From: Candidatus Jordarchaeum madagascarense
Lineage (GTDB): Archaea; Asgardarchaeota; Jordiarchaeia; Jordiarchaeales; Jordiarchaeaceae
NCBI GenBank assembly: GCA_019056875.1
Contig: DXJA01000010.1
Span: forward strand, 1 to 28,243
DNA length: 28,243 bases
Direction of reading: 5' to 3'
Part shown: one piece after another, positions 1-7,555 of the stretch
How positions within the stretch are numbered: position 1 is the first letter of the stretch
Layout of the letters: every line of letters starts with the position of its first letter
Notes under the pieces: model-generated
Databases searched by the model: none
What the model was told of the DNA's origin: nothing
The model's input: the letters and a program-made list of their open reading frames with translations, nothing else
Translations under genes and position numbers: made by a program

Positions 1-41
1 GTATATGATAAATAGTATCTAAAGAATCATTGGTGATAAAA

Positions 42-458
42 TTGGACTTTGAACCAAATGTAATTGCCTTGACATGTAATTGGTGCGCTTATGCAGGTGC
101 TGATATGGCGGGAGTAAGTAGAATGCAGTATTCACCAAACGTGAAGCTAATAAGGTTGATGTGTTCTGGCAGAATAGATCCAATCTTTATACTTGAAGCA
201 TTAACAAAGGGAGCAGATGGCGTTTTGATAAGTGGATGCCACGTAGGGGACTGCCACTACATACAAGGTAATTTGTACGCTAGGAGAAGGTTCTCAATGC
301 TAAAGAAGCTGCTTGAAACCATAGGTATAAACCCAGAGAGGCTTCATCTGGAGTGGGTATCCGCTTCTGAGGGTGGGAGGTTCGTGGAAGTAGTTAATAA
401 CTTTGTGGAAAAAATTAGGGAACTGGGGCCAAATCATATAGATTCAGGTGCAGATTAA
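42..458 (+). CDS. mvhD: MvhD-type [2Fe-2S] adaptor subunit
   Basis: This is a small iron-sulfur protein of the methyl-viologen-reducing hydrogenase delta-subunit family, which passes electrons between a dehydrogenase or hydrogenase and HdrA in the cytoplasm. The family cysteines are all visible: CNWC near the N-terminus, then MCSGRID, then GCHVGDCHY, followed by the usual LEWVSASEG tail motif. The frame is open from a stop at 9-11. TTG at 30 and GTG at 33 are possible starts, but a GGTGAT ribosome site at 32-37 sits just before TTG 42. Starting there gives MDFEP, which matches the MAEFEP and MSYEP beginnings of the paralogs in this window. It lies 24 bases before fdhA on the same strand, so it probably couples that formate dehydrogenase to an HdrA. 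An hdrA could lie just outside the window. Family assignment is firm; the start is not. Confidence 0.93.
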   Translation: MDFEPNVIALTCNWCAYAGADMAGVSRMQYSPNVKLIRLMCSGRIDPIFILEALTKGADGVLISGCHVGDCHYIQGNLYARRRFSMLKKLLETIGINPERLHLEWVSASEGGRFVEVVNNFVEKIRELGPNHIDSGAD

Positions 459-482
459 TGGTCAATTCTCAAAGGAGGGAAT

Positions 483-2519
483 GTGTTGATCGGATCCATT
501 GAATATATGGCTACTGTTTGTCCATACTGCGGTTGCGGCTGCGGAATGTACCTCGTTATCAAGGACGGCATAATAGTGGGTACAGAGCCGTGGAAGAATC
601 ACCCAGTGAATGAAGGAAAAAACTGTCCGAAGGGTAGAAATGCATACAACTTCCTATACAATGAAGACAGACTGAAAAAGCCACTAATAAAGGAGAATGG
701 AAAATTTAAAGAAGCTTCCTGGGAAAGGGCACTAGGGTTAATTGCTGAGAAGTTGAAGAGCGTAGACGCAGATTCTGTTGGTTTCATAAACTCGGGTAAG
801 ATCATGAATGAAGACTTGTACGTATTTCAAAAACTCGTCAGAGTAGTTATGAAAACAAACATGATGGATAACTGTTCAAGATTCTGCCATTCCACAACTG
901 TTCCAGCTTTGGTTTCTACAGTGGGATCAGGCGTTATGTCCACTTCTGTGATTAGTATAGAAAACGCAGACTGCATACTTGCAGTAGGCTCGAACACACA
1001 GGAAACTCATCCTCTCATCTTTCAAAAATTCATAAGGGCGAAACGAAGAGGAGCAAAAATCATCGTTATTGATCCCAGAAATACAGTGACTGTGAGAAAC
1101 CTAGCAGATATATTCATACAACCCTACCCAGCAACGGATGTTGCTTTGATAAATGGTATGATGAAAGTAATAGTGGAAGAGAATTTAGAAGACAAAGAAT
1201 TCATAGAAAAGAGAACTAATGGATTTAAAGAATTGAAGAATTATTTATCCTTCCTTCAGATGAGTGAAATTGAGAAAATAACAGGCATTACTGTTGATAC
1301 GATAAAAGAGGCTGCCCGTACATACGCTAATGCTAAAACAGGATTTATATGTTTTAATGCTGGAATTGCGCAACATTCAACTGGTGTCGAGAACATTAAA
1401 TCCCTTGCTGATCTTGCCCTGTTGACCGGGAATTACGGAAGACCAGGAACTGGAGTAAACCCATTCAGAGGACACGGAAACGGTGAGGGATTCGGAGACA
1501 TGGGCCCTCTTCCCGTTTTTTACCCTGGATTTAAGCCTGTGGACGAGGGTACTGCAAAAATTTTTGAGGAACTCTGGGGTGTAAAAGGGCTTCCTTTTAA
1601 ACCGGGAATGCCCTACATGGATATGGTGGAAAAATGCCGTGTTTTATATTTCGTGGGAGCAAATCCAATGGTTTCGGCTCCCGATACTAATAATGTGAGG
1701 AGAATGCTTGAAAGCAAGGATTTTTTGGTGGTTCAAGACATATTTATGACAGAAACCGCCGAATTAGCAGATGTGGTTCTTCCGACTGCAACTTGGGTCG
1801 AGAAGGACGGGACAATAACCGGTATTGATAGAAAGGTGCAGAGAATAAACAAAGTGATTAAACCACCGGGAGATGCAAAGCCTGACTGGCAAATATTATG
1901 TGAACTTGCGAAGGTGATGGGTTTTGGAGATTATTTCAGTTTTAACTCGTCGGCTGAGATATTTGAGGAGATAAGGAAGTGTGTACCTCAGTACCATGGA
2001 ATAACGTACGAGAGGTTAAAGAAAGCGGGAGGAATACAGTGGCCTTGTCCTTCCGAAGACCACCCTGGAACAGAGACAATGTTCGTTGAAAAATTTGCAA
2101 CAGATGATGGTTTAGGACACTTCCAGGTTGTAGAGTACAAACCACCCTTGGAAGTCACAGATGAGGATTATCCCTATGTATTTACGAATGGGAGAACCCT
2201 GTTTCACTTTCACACTGGGACCATGACAAGAAGGACAAGTAAACTCTACAACGAGCAGCCTGACGGATTTGCTGAGATAAACATTGAAGACGCCCGTAAA
2301 CTTGGAATAGGGAACGGGGATAGAATAATACTGAAATCGAGAAGAGGAGAAATAAAAACGTTTGCCAAGGTAACTAGAAATATATTGAAAGGAGTTGTGT
2401 TTATGCCCTTTCACTTTTCGGAATGCGCCGCAAACACCTTGACAGGTCCTTCTGCGGGTCCTCCTTCTAAGATGCCTGAATTTAAGTTCAGCGCAATAGA
2501 GATAGAGAAGGTGGTATAA
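483..2519 (+). CDS. fdhA: Formate dehydrogenase alpha subunit (molybdopterin)
   Basis: Catalytic subunit of a formate dehydrogenase in the Mo/W-bisPGD oxidoreductase family, predicted to interconvert formate and CO2 in the cytoplasm. At 678 residues it has the usual family length. The N-terminal [4Fe-4S] motif is C13, C16, C20 and C48. The active-site stretch DNCSRFCH places Cys135 where E. coli FdhF has selenocysteine 140, followed by the conserved His136, so this is a Cys enzyme. Arg329 in NPFRG matches the FdhF substrate arginine. The residues after it, GHGNGEG, differ from the usual GQNNVQG. A strong AGGAGGG site ends at 479. GTG 483 is only 3 bases away, so TTG 486 (spacing 6) is an equally good or better start, and ATG 507 is also possible. 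There is no twin-arginine signal, so the protein is cytoplasmic. It lies between mvhD and fdhB, with 2 bases to the latter. Formate as substrate is inferred from the family. Confidence 0.9.
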   Translation: MLIGSIEYMATVCPYCGCGCGMYLVIKDGIIVGTEPWKNHPVNEGKNCPKGRNAYNFLYNEDRLKKPLIKENGKFKEASWERALGLIAEKLKSVDADSVGFINSGKIMNEDLYVFQKLVRVVMKTNMMDNCSRFCHSTTVPALVSTVGSGVMSTSVISIENADCILAVGSNTQETHPLIFQKFIRAKRRGAKIIVIDPRNTVTVRNLADIFIQPYPATDVALINGMMKVIVEENLEDKEFIEKRTNGFKELKNYLSFLQMSEIEKITGITVDTIKEAARTYANAKTGFICFNAGIAQHSTGVENIKSLADLALLTGNYGRPGTGVNPFRGHGNGEGFGDMGPLPVFYPGFKPVDEGTAKIFEELWGVKGLPFKPGMPYMDMVEKCRVLYFVGANPMVSAPDTNNVRRMLESKDFLVVQDIFMTETAELADVVLPTATWVEKDGTITGIDRKVQRINKVIKPPGDAKPDWQILCELAKVMGFGDYFSFNSSAEIFEEIRKCVPQYHGITYERLKKAGGIQWPCPSEDHPGTETMFVEKFATDDGLGHFQVVEYKPPLEVTDEDYPYVFTNGRTLFHFHTGTMTRRTSKLYNEQPDGFAEINIEDARKLGIGNGDRIILKSRRGEIKTFAKVTRNILKGVVFMPFHFSECAANTLTGPSAGPPSKMPEFKFSAIEIEKVV

Positions 2520-2521
2520 AT

Positions 2522-3754
2522 ATGATAGGTGATCTGTATCTATCCTGGTCTTCAGACGAAGAGATACTGAAAAGAGGAGAATACGGTGGGGTTGTTAGTT
2601 CTTTGCTGAAGTTTGCTCTAGAAAATAAGATTGTGGACGCCGTATTAGCAGTAAAAAAGAGAGATGAAAACAGGTATGATGGGGTTTTGACTTTGATCAC
2701 CGACCCCGAAGAGGTGATTGAATGTGCTGGCGCTTTGCACTGTGCTCCTTTAAACATCGCTAAGAACATAAGGGACTACTTTGAAGGATCAAAAGATATG
2801 AAGATAGCGGTTACATGTAAGCCGTGCGATGCTCGTGCAATCATCGAATTGGCAAAGAGAGAACAGATCAACATAGATAACCTTATCCTGATAGGTTTGA
2901 ACTGCACAGGAACCCTTTTACCAAGGATTGCAGAAAAAATGATAGAAGAAGAGTATAGAGTAAACCCTAACAATATTGTAAGAGAAGATATCGACGATGG
3001 GAAATTCATAATAGAACTTGAAGATGGAAGCAAAGAAGAGAGAGATTTATTTGAGTTAGAGGAAAAAGGCTACGGGAGAAGAGAAAACTGTAGAAGATGT
3101 GAAATAAGTATTCCTAGGATGGCAGACATAGCATGCGGAAAGTGGGGAACCACTGGCCATAAGGCTACATTTATAGAGATCTGCACCGAAAAAGGATCAA
3201 AACTCATGTATAAAGCAATAGAAGCAGGCTGTATAAGAGTTGAAAAGCCAGCCAAGGAAGCGATGGAGGAAAGAGACAGAAAAGAAAAGGAAGCCTTAGA
3301 ACTTTCGAAAAAATGGCAAGAGAAGAATTTCAGTGAAATAGAAGATTTGAACTATGAGGAAAGACTAGAATACTGGTTCAAAGATTTCGACAGATGCATA
3401 AAATGCTTCAGTTGTAGAGATGCATGTCCAATATGTTACTGTATCGAGTGTCGCCTTGAAGTAGATAGAGACTTTATACCTGGCGGGGTTTTGCCACCAG
3501 ACAAGTTGTTTCATATCACCAGACTAGCACATGTCGGGGACTCGTGTGTTAACTGCGGGCAGTGTCAAGACGTATGCCCAATGGAAATTCCTGTGTCTAA
3601 GCTGTTCCACATGCTTAACAAGGAGCTTAGCCCCTTGTTTGAATATGTACCCGGTAGAGCCGTCGATGAAGAACCGCCGCTAGTTACAGTAAAAGAAAAG
3701 GAAAGTCGGATAGACGAACCTTACCTCTTCTTAAAAAAGAAGTCCACTTCATAA
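2522..3754 (+). CDS. fdhB: Formate dehydrogenase beta subunit (FrhB/FdhB family, F420/flavin)
   Basis: Electron-transfer subunit of the FrhB/FdhB family, known to bind a flavin and, in many archaea, to reduce coenzyme F420. Residues 1 to about 225 form the FrhB domain, with GGVVSSLLKFALE at 22-34, HCAPL at 73-77 and TCKPCDARA near 98-106. A charged helical linker (about 245-285) leads to a two-cluster ferredoxin-like region with cysteines 292, 295, 298, 302 and then 342, 345, 348, 352, plus an extra cysteine-rich CPICYC stretch. The ATG follows the fdhA stop by 2 bases, so the two are co-transcribed and probably form one complex. Electrons would run from FdhA through these clusters to F420 or, via MvhD, to HdrA. 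Which acceptor is used cannot be told from sequence. The gene ends 60 bases from the convergent gene on the other strand, a short AT-rich gap. Confidence 0.88.
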   Translation: MIGDLYLSWSSDEEILKRGEYGGVVSSLLKFALENKIVDAVLAVKKRDENRYDGVLTLITDPEEVIECAGALHCAPLNIAKNIRDYFEGSKDMKIAVTCKPCDARAIIELAKREQINIDNLILIGLNCTGTLLPRIAEKMIEEEYRVNPNNIVREDIDDGKFIIELEDGSKEERDLFELEEKGYGRRENCRRCEISIPRMADIACGKWGTTGHKATFIEICTEKGSKLMYKAIEAGCIRVEKPAKEAMEERDRKEKEALELSKKWQEKNFSEIEDLNYEERLEYWFKDFDRCIKCFSCRDACPICYCIECRLEVDRDFIPGGVLPPDKLFHITRLAHVGDSCVNCGQCQDVCPMEIPVSKLFHMLNKELSPLFEYVPGRAVDEEPPLVTVKEKESRIDEPYLFLKKKSTS

Positions 3755-3814
3755 TGGTTTAAATTTTCATTATTCCTCCAATACTACAAACTTTTACTTG
3801 GCAATACCCTTCAT

Positions 3815-4756
3815 CTAAACTGATTCAAAGGCGCTTATATGCTCCAGATAATCAAGCATTCTTAGGTACAGTCTATCTCTCTTTTTGAGGATTTCCTCCT
3901 CGCTCCGTCCCCCGTAATCATAGAGGCCCTTAGAGGTTTTCGCCCCGAGATGTCCTTGCTTCACCTTTTCCTCGAAGAGGGGATGGCTCACCCCGTAACT
4001 CTTCATTATATCGAGCACTAAATCAAGTCCGGTAAAGTCGTAAGTCTGAACTACCCCCACGATGGGAAGTCGGATTCCCAGACTATTCTTTACAGCCATA
4101 TCGATTTCCTGCGGGGTCGCCCAGCCTTTCTCCAGCATCTCCAAAACCGCAAGAGAGATTTGGTTCTGAATCCGGTTGACAATGAAGGAGCGCACAAACT
4201 CTTTCATTACTACGGGTTTCTTGCCCAGCCTTTTCATCAACCCTGCGGTAAAGGCTACCACATCCGGAGAGGTCTTCGGTCCCGGAACCACCTCTACCAA
4301 GGGAATTATGTGCGGCGGAGCGAACCAATGGGAGATCACCAGCCGTTCAGGATTTTTAACCTCCGCAATGCTAAAAATATCTAATCCCGAGGTATTGCTG
4401 GCTAAAACAATGTCCTCGGAACAGATTTCATCCAATTGCGAGAAAACCTTTTTCTTCACGTCAGCAACCTCCACCACCACCTCCAGGGCGAAATCAACCC
4501 CCTGAGCCGCAGAAACCAGATCCGTGGAGGGATGGATACGCTCAAGAATCGCAGGAATCTCATCATTGGGTAAACGGTTGAACTCTGCCAGTATATCCAG
4601 ATTAGATTTTATCAGGTTTATAGCACGCTCTAGAGCCTCTTTAGTTAAATCCACAAGACCAACTTCAATTCCGGCTTGAGCCAAGACTTGGGCAATGGAA
4701 TGACCCATAACCCCTGCCCCAACCACTACCGCGCTCTTAACATCTTTCGGATCCAT
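3815..4756 (-). CDS. 3-hydroxyacyl-CoA dehydrogenase family protein (copy 1)
   Basis: NAD-dependent dehydrogenase of the short-chain 3-hydroxyacyl-CoA dehydrogenase fold, predicted to oxidise a 3-hydroxyacyl-CoA or similar beta-hydroxy acid. The Rossmann motif GAGVMG is at 13-18 with acidic Asp36. The catalytic pair is His143 in SHWFAPPH and Glu155 in LVEVV, the same 12-residue spacing as His158/Glu170 of the human enzyme, and Asn193 lies 50 residues after the histidine as in the family. The C-terminal domain ends with the usual KTSKGLYDYGG stretch. The PPHIIPLVEVV wording resembles lambda-crystallin, carnitine and gulonate dehydrogenases, so a non-acyl-CoA substrate is possible. ATG 4756 is chosen because AGGAGGT lies 6 bases before it; an upstream TTG at 4774 would put that site inside the gene. 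It lies downstream of a second family member but behind a terminator, so it may have its own promoter. Confidence 0.88.
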   Translation of the reverse strand: MDPKDVKSAVVVGAGVMGHSIAQVLAQAGIEVGLVDLTKEALERAINLIKSNLDILAEFNRLPNDEIPAILERIHPSTDLVSAAQGVDFALEVVVEVADVKKKVFSQLDEICSEDIVLASNTSGLDIFSIAEVKNPERLVISHWFAPPHIIPLVEVVPGPKTSPDVVAFTAGLMKRLGKKPVVMKEFVRSFIVNRIQNQISLAVLEMLEKGWATPQEIDMAVKNSLGIRLPIVGVVQTYDFTGLDLVLDIMKSYGVSHPLFEEKVKQGHLGAKTSKGLYDYGGRSEEEILKKRDRLYLRMLDYLEHISAFESV

Positions 4757-4762
4757 AATTCT

Positions 4763-4769
4763 ACCTCCT
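4763..4769 (-). promoter_or_regulatory. Shine-Dalgarno site AGGAGGT that sets the start of the dehydrogenase gene
   Basis: On the minus strand AGGAGGT is followed by six bases and then the ATG at 4756. A longer reading frame from TTG 4774 would contain this site, so the shorter protein is preferred. Confidence 0.8.
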
Positions 4770-4860
4770 CTCAACTTATCTCATTAAAAGATAAAATCAC
4801 TATCTAACCTAAATAACTCTTATGACTGCTATGCGGCAGTTATCGACAAATGCAAAAATG

Positions 4861-4879
4861 AGAGGTGAATTACACCTCT
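4861..4879 (-). terminator. Hairpin terminator between the two dehydrogenase genes
   Basis: AGAGGTG (4861-4867) and CACCTCT (4873-4879) are perfect inverted arms of 7 bp around a 5-base loop. Read on the minus strand, the hairpin lies 22 bases after the stop of the upstream dehydrogenase gene and is followed by CATTTTTG, a T-rich stretch. This fits a termination signal. A weaker inverted pair, ACTGC/GCAGT, lies at 4825-4840. Confidence 0.5.
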
Positions 4880-4901
4880 TAACATTCAGGAAAATTTAAC
4901 G

Positions 4902-5813
4902 CTACTTTTTCTTCTTAGGCTTGATGAATCCTTCAGAGGTAAACTCTAGTGGTGGCGTCCAGTCATAGAAACCCTTACCGGACTTCATACCCAACTCGCC
5001 TCTGTCGATCATATCCTTCAACGCTTGTGGTGGTTTGTCATCAGGATTGCCGCTCTCATTATAGTAAGACATTTCAATATCATAGACAACATCCAGCCCC
5101 ACAGCATCCATCAGTGCAAAAGGTCCAGTATTCATGCCACTGAATATTCTCCACCCACGGTCAACATCTTTGAAATCAGCGTACCCCCCAGCCCATATTT
5201 TTAGACATTCTTTCTTGACTGCGCGCCAGACCCTGTTAAAGACAAAGCCTAGACACTCCTTCATCACCTTGAGCGGCACACAGTCAATGCTCTCAATCCA
5301 CTCCCCCCCCTTCTCAAAGGTCTCGTCGCTCGTTTCTGTCCCCCTCATGATATCCACCATGTATCGCTGGTAGATCGGAGCGTAAAAGTGAATGTTCAAG
5401 ACCTTATCCTTTCGTTTTACTGCGTCCTCGATTTTTGAGACAGGAATCGAGGAACTGTTAGTGGCGATGATCGCGTGGGACGGTGCTGCCTTGTCAATCT
5501 GGGCGAAAACTTCCTTCTTTAACTCCAGAATCTCGGGCACTGCTTCAATAACGAGGTCTGCATCCGCAACCGCTTCGGAAAGCTTATCGTGGTAGGTGAT
5601 ATTTGCAAGCACTTCTTTTGGGTCTCCCTGGACTTCCTCTGGCATAAAGTAAAATTCCACAGTCTGGGTCACGAATTCCTCTGTTTTCTCCAAAGCCTCA
5701 GGGCTGTTATCATAAATGCGTAAAGCATAACCATGCGTCGCTACCCAGGCAGAAATCTGCTTGCCCATAAACCCTGCACCAATCATGGCAACTCTCTTAA
5801 TCTTCTCACTCAT
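4902..5813 (-). CDS. 3-hydroxyacyl-CoA dehydrogenase family protein (copy 2, divergent)
   Basis: Second NAD-dependent member of the 3-hydroxyacyl-CoA dehydrogenase family. The Rossmann motif GAGFMG is at 12-17 with Asp35, and TNSSSI near 118-123 matches the conserved serine region. The catalytic histidine is His142 in IHFYAP. The residue 12 positions later, where the family has glutamate, is Asp154 in MVDIM. The usual NP after the histidine is also replaced (APIYQRYMVD). The C-terminal domain is complete, with FNRVWRA and MKSGKGFYDW, and the protein ends in a lysine-rich KPKKKK tail. CCTCCT at 5821-5826 is an AGGAGG ribosome site 7 bases before ATG 5813. The substrate may be a short or branched 3-hydroxyacyl-CoA, but the altered active-site surroundings make that unsure. 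A hairpin terminator follows. Confidence 0.85.
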   Translation of the reverse strand: MSEKIKRVAMIGAGFMGKQISAWVATHGYALRIYDNSPEALEKTEEFVTQTVEFYFMPEEVQGDPKEVLANITYHDKLSEAVADADLVIEAVPEILELKKEVFAQIDKAAPSHAIIATNSSSIPVSKIEDAVKRKDKVLNIHFYAPIYQRYMVDIMRGTETSDETFEKGGEWIESIDCVPLKVMKECLGFVFNRVWRAVKKECLKIWAGGYADFKDVDRGWRIFSGMNTGPFALMDAVGLDVVYDIEMSYYNESGNPDDKPPQALKDMIDRGELGMKSGKGFYDWTPPLEFTSEGFIKPKKKK

Positions 5814-5868
5814 ATCTTATCCTCCTTACACTTTTTGTAATCTCAAATTGTACTGAAGAATCTCCAAT

Positions 5869-6286
5869 ATGAGTTCTACCCATTTCAAACATAATAAGTC
5901 TCGTTTTATACTAAAATGTTATCTTGACAATGTTAAATTTATTTTATTGCAAGATTTTCCAAGTCACGGAGAAAGTCGGATTCATAGTTATTATGGGAGC
6001 GTCCACCTAGCTAAGCTCGCCGCAATAAACCTTAGAGACTGGCTCAACGACCTATCAGATTTCTACACTCTGGAAAAACTCAAGGAAAAGGAGAAAAAAT
6101 CCATAATTGATGAAGAGTTAAAAAGTGGAGAAAGCGTGGTAGAATTGTCAATAAACACTGTGAACACTGGTTTTTACGAACCATCAACTTATCTAGCACT
6201 TTCCATCATCAGTTTTAACATTTATAAGATTAGCATTCTTTGCTCTGGGAGTCCTAGGGCTGCTCGATAAACTAACGAAAAAATAA
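5869..6286 (+). pseudogene. Unrecognised ORF, probably frameshifted at its 3' end
   Basis: An open frame from ATG 5869 to a stop at 6268-6270 encodes 133 residues that I do not recognise. The middle (DWLNDLSDFYTLEKLKEKEK) looks like ordinary protein, with a charged helix followed by a hydrophobic segment (STYLALSIISFNIY). The last codons (SGSPRAAR) look unnatural. The +1 frame over the same bases instead reads LTFIRLAFFALGVLGLLDKL and stops at 6284-6286, which looks like a true membrane-helix ending with a basic tail. This suggests one frameshift near 6190-6230. No ribosome site precedes 5869. It lies divergently from the dehydrogenase gene in a gene-poor zone beside another broken gene. It could also be non-coding. 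Confidence 0.35.
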
Positions 6287-6424
6287 CCTCCAAAAAAACA
6301 GGTGAACAATGAAAAAACGAAAAACGCATCACTTTCCGCATAGACTCAATTTTTGGCTTAAGTTGACTTCTTGATGAAAAATAACCCCCCAGCATTTAGA
6401 GTAACCTCTAGTTAAGTGACCGGG

Positions 6425-7256
6425 TCAATAAAACTTGACAATAAAAAAATGTAGATGATTTGTTTGTATTCTTCCAAGAAATTTTATCCTTCTTGAGTAG
6501 TAGAAAGCTACGGTCCAAAGAATGAATACTACGAATATCAGTCCGAAGCCTATAATGAATATTAAGTAATATATTAGGCCACCGAATATCAGCCCAAGTC
6601 CATAGTGAGTATTGAGTAATATATTAGGAAACCTGTAATGAAAAATCCTGCACCTATGATGCTCAAAATTCCCGCAGCTAAGGAAGCCGAGGGATTTCCC
6701 GTCATTTCACGTACCGCTATACTAGCCGAACCAAGTAGTATTAAGGCAAGACCCATTACCGCAAAACCTATCCAAGTAGCGGGAAAATTCGGGGAAGATA
6801 CAGGTATGGGCCAAATGAAAAATATAGGCACACACGTTTGAACCCACATATACTCAGTATACTCAGTCGTGAGATTTCCAATAATTATAAGCAAAGCTCC
6901 CAATGTGATTCCTATACTGCTGAAGATGAGTCCCACTAAACCCATGGCTCCTCCTCCAATTTTGTAGGTACCGTAGAAACCAATACCGATGAGAATGCCG
7001 GTCACGGTAAGCAATATGGCCAATATAGACGATGATACAACTAACGACAACGAAGAAGGATAAAGTGTGAGAACTAAGGGAAAATCAAATATCATTGGAA
7101 AAAACAATTCAGTGAGGTATAAATTTCTTAGCATTACATAATTGTTTAATTCAGTTAGAAATGTGTTATTTATGAGAATCCATACTATCCCAAAGGCTGC
7201 CGTTACAGATCCTATTATTCCTCCAGCCGTACCAGTTAGCAGCGCTTTCTAGACAT
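6425..7256 (-). pseudogene. Multi-pass membrane protein gene broken by frameshifts at both ends
   Basis: The open core, 6589-7134, encodes 181 residues with about four membrane helices (for example LAILLTVTGILIGIGF, GLVGLIFSSIGITLGALLII, WIGFAVMGLALILLG). Its frame continues upstream without a usable start codon through ALLTGTAGGIIGSV and an extra helix to an in-frame TAG at 7249-7251. A proper start, ATG 7256 with GGTGA 7 bases before it, lies one base out of frame, so a single-base loss near 7249-7254 would explain the break. At the other end the core stops at 6589-6591, but another frame continues as GLIFGGLIYYLIFIIGFG and a basic tail to TGA at 6425-6427. One missing base there, seen by comparing two repeat units, explains this. 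The repaired protein would be about 278 residues. Function unknown. Assembly indels are an alternative, but all 23 other genes are intact in frame. Confidence 0.6.
6532..6632. repeat. Imperfect tandem duplication, 51 and 50 bp
   Basis: Two adjacent units, 6532-6582 and 6583-6632, both begin CGAATATCAG and share GTAATATATTAGG. The second unit lacks one base (CCGAAG in unit one against CCAAG in unit two). The unit is 17 codons long and encodes part of a membrane helix in the broken gene. The missing base causes the 3' frameshift of that gene. Confidence 0.7.
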
Positions 7257-7555
7257 TTTCCAATCACCCCTACCTTTTCAAACTTATTATTACTATTAGG
7301 AATATTCAATATATTAGTTTTGTTGTCAAGGCAGTCAGTTAGATTAATCTTGGTTTGTAGGCGTAGGCAAATAGGTTGTAGAAGTCATATGGACTGAGTC
7401 GGGGCTAATCTCTTTTTCTCTCTTTTTACTAGAGTTTGTAGTACTACATTGAATGGACAGAAAATCCAAATGCTGTTTTTTATTTATCAGGATTGTTATA
7501 AACTATGAAATAAAAAAAGCTGTATGAGTTAGTTTCTGATGGTTACGATTAACCT
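7257..7555. other. AT-rich intergenic region, no gene recognised
   Basis: This holds the GGTGA ribosome site (7264-7268) of the broken membrane-protein gene and, at its far end, the 3' trailer of the hdrA gene. On the plus strand a TATA-like CAATATATTAG near 7307-7317, the palindrome AGATTAATCT and later T5 runs are present, but they are too weak to call a small RNA. No tRNA or other structured RNA was recognised. Confidence 0.5.
7512..7518 (-). terminator. T7 termination run after hdrA
   Basis: Seven A on the plus strand give seven T on the minus strand, 38 bases after the hdrA stop. This is the oligo-T type of archaeal termination signal. It has no clear hairpin. Confidence 0.4.

Noticed and set aside
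870..900. Possible selenocysteine in FdhA
   Set aside because: The codon at the active-site position is TGC (cysteine), with no TGA, so the enzyme is a Cys form.
4083..4505. Long overlapping frames on both strands inside the dehydrogenase gene
   Set aside because: They are shadow frames; the dehydrogenase frame has clear family motifs and a ribosome site.
6309..6374. Short frame MKKRKTHHF... of 21 codons with GGTGA upstream
   Set aside because: It is very short and has no recognisable features; the ribosome-site match could be chance in A-rich sequence.
7249..7251. In-frame TAG read as pyrrolysine in the membrane-protein gene
   Set aside because: The correctly spaced ATG lies in a different frame and a second frameshift exists at the 3' end, so gene decay or an indel is simpler.
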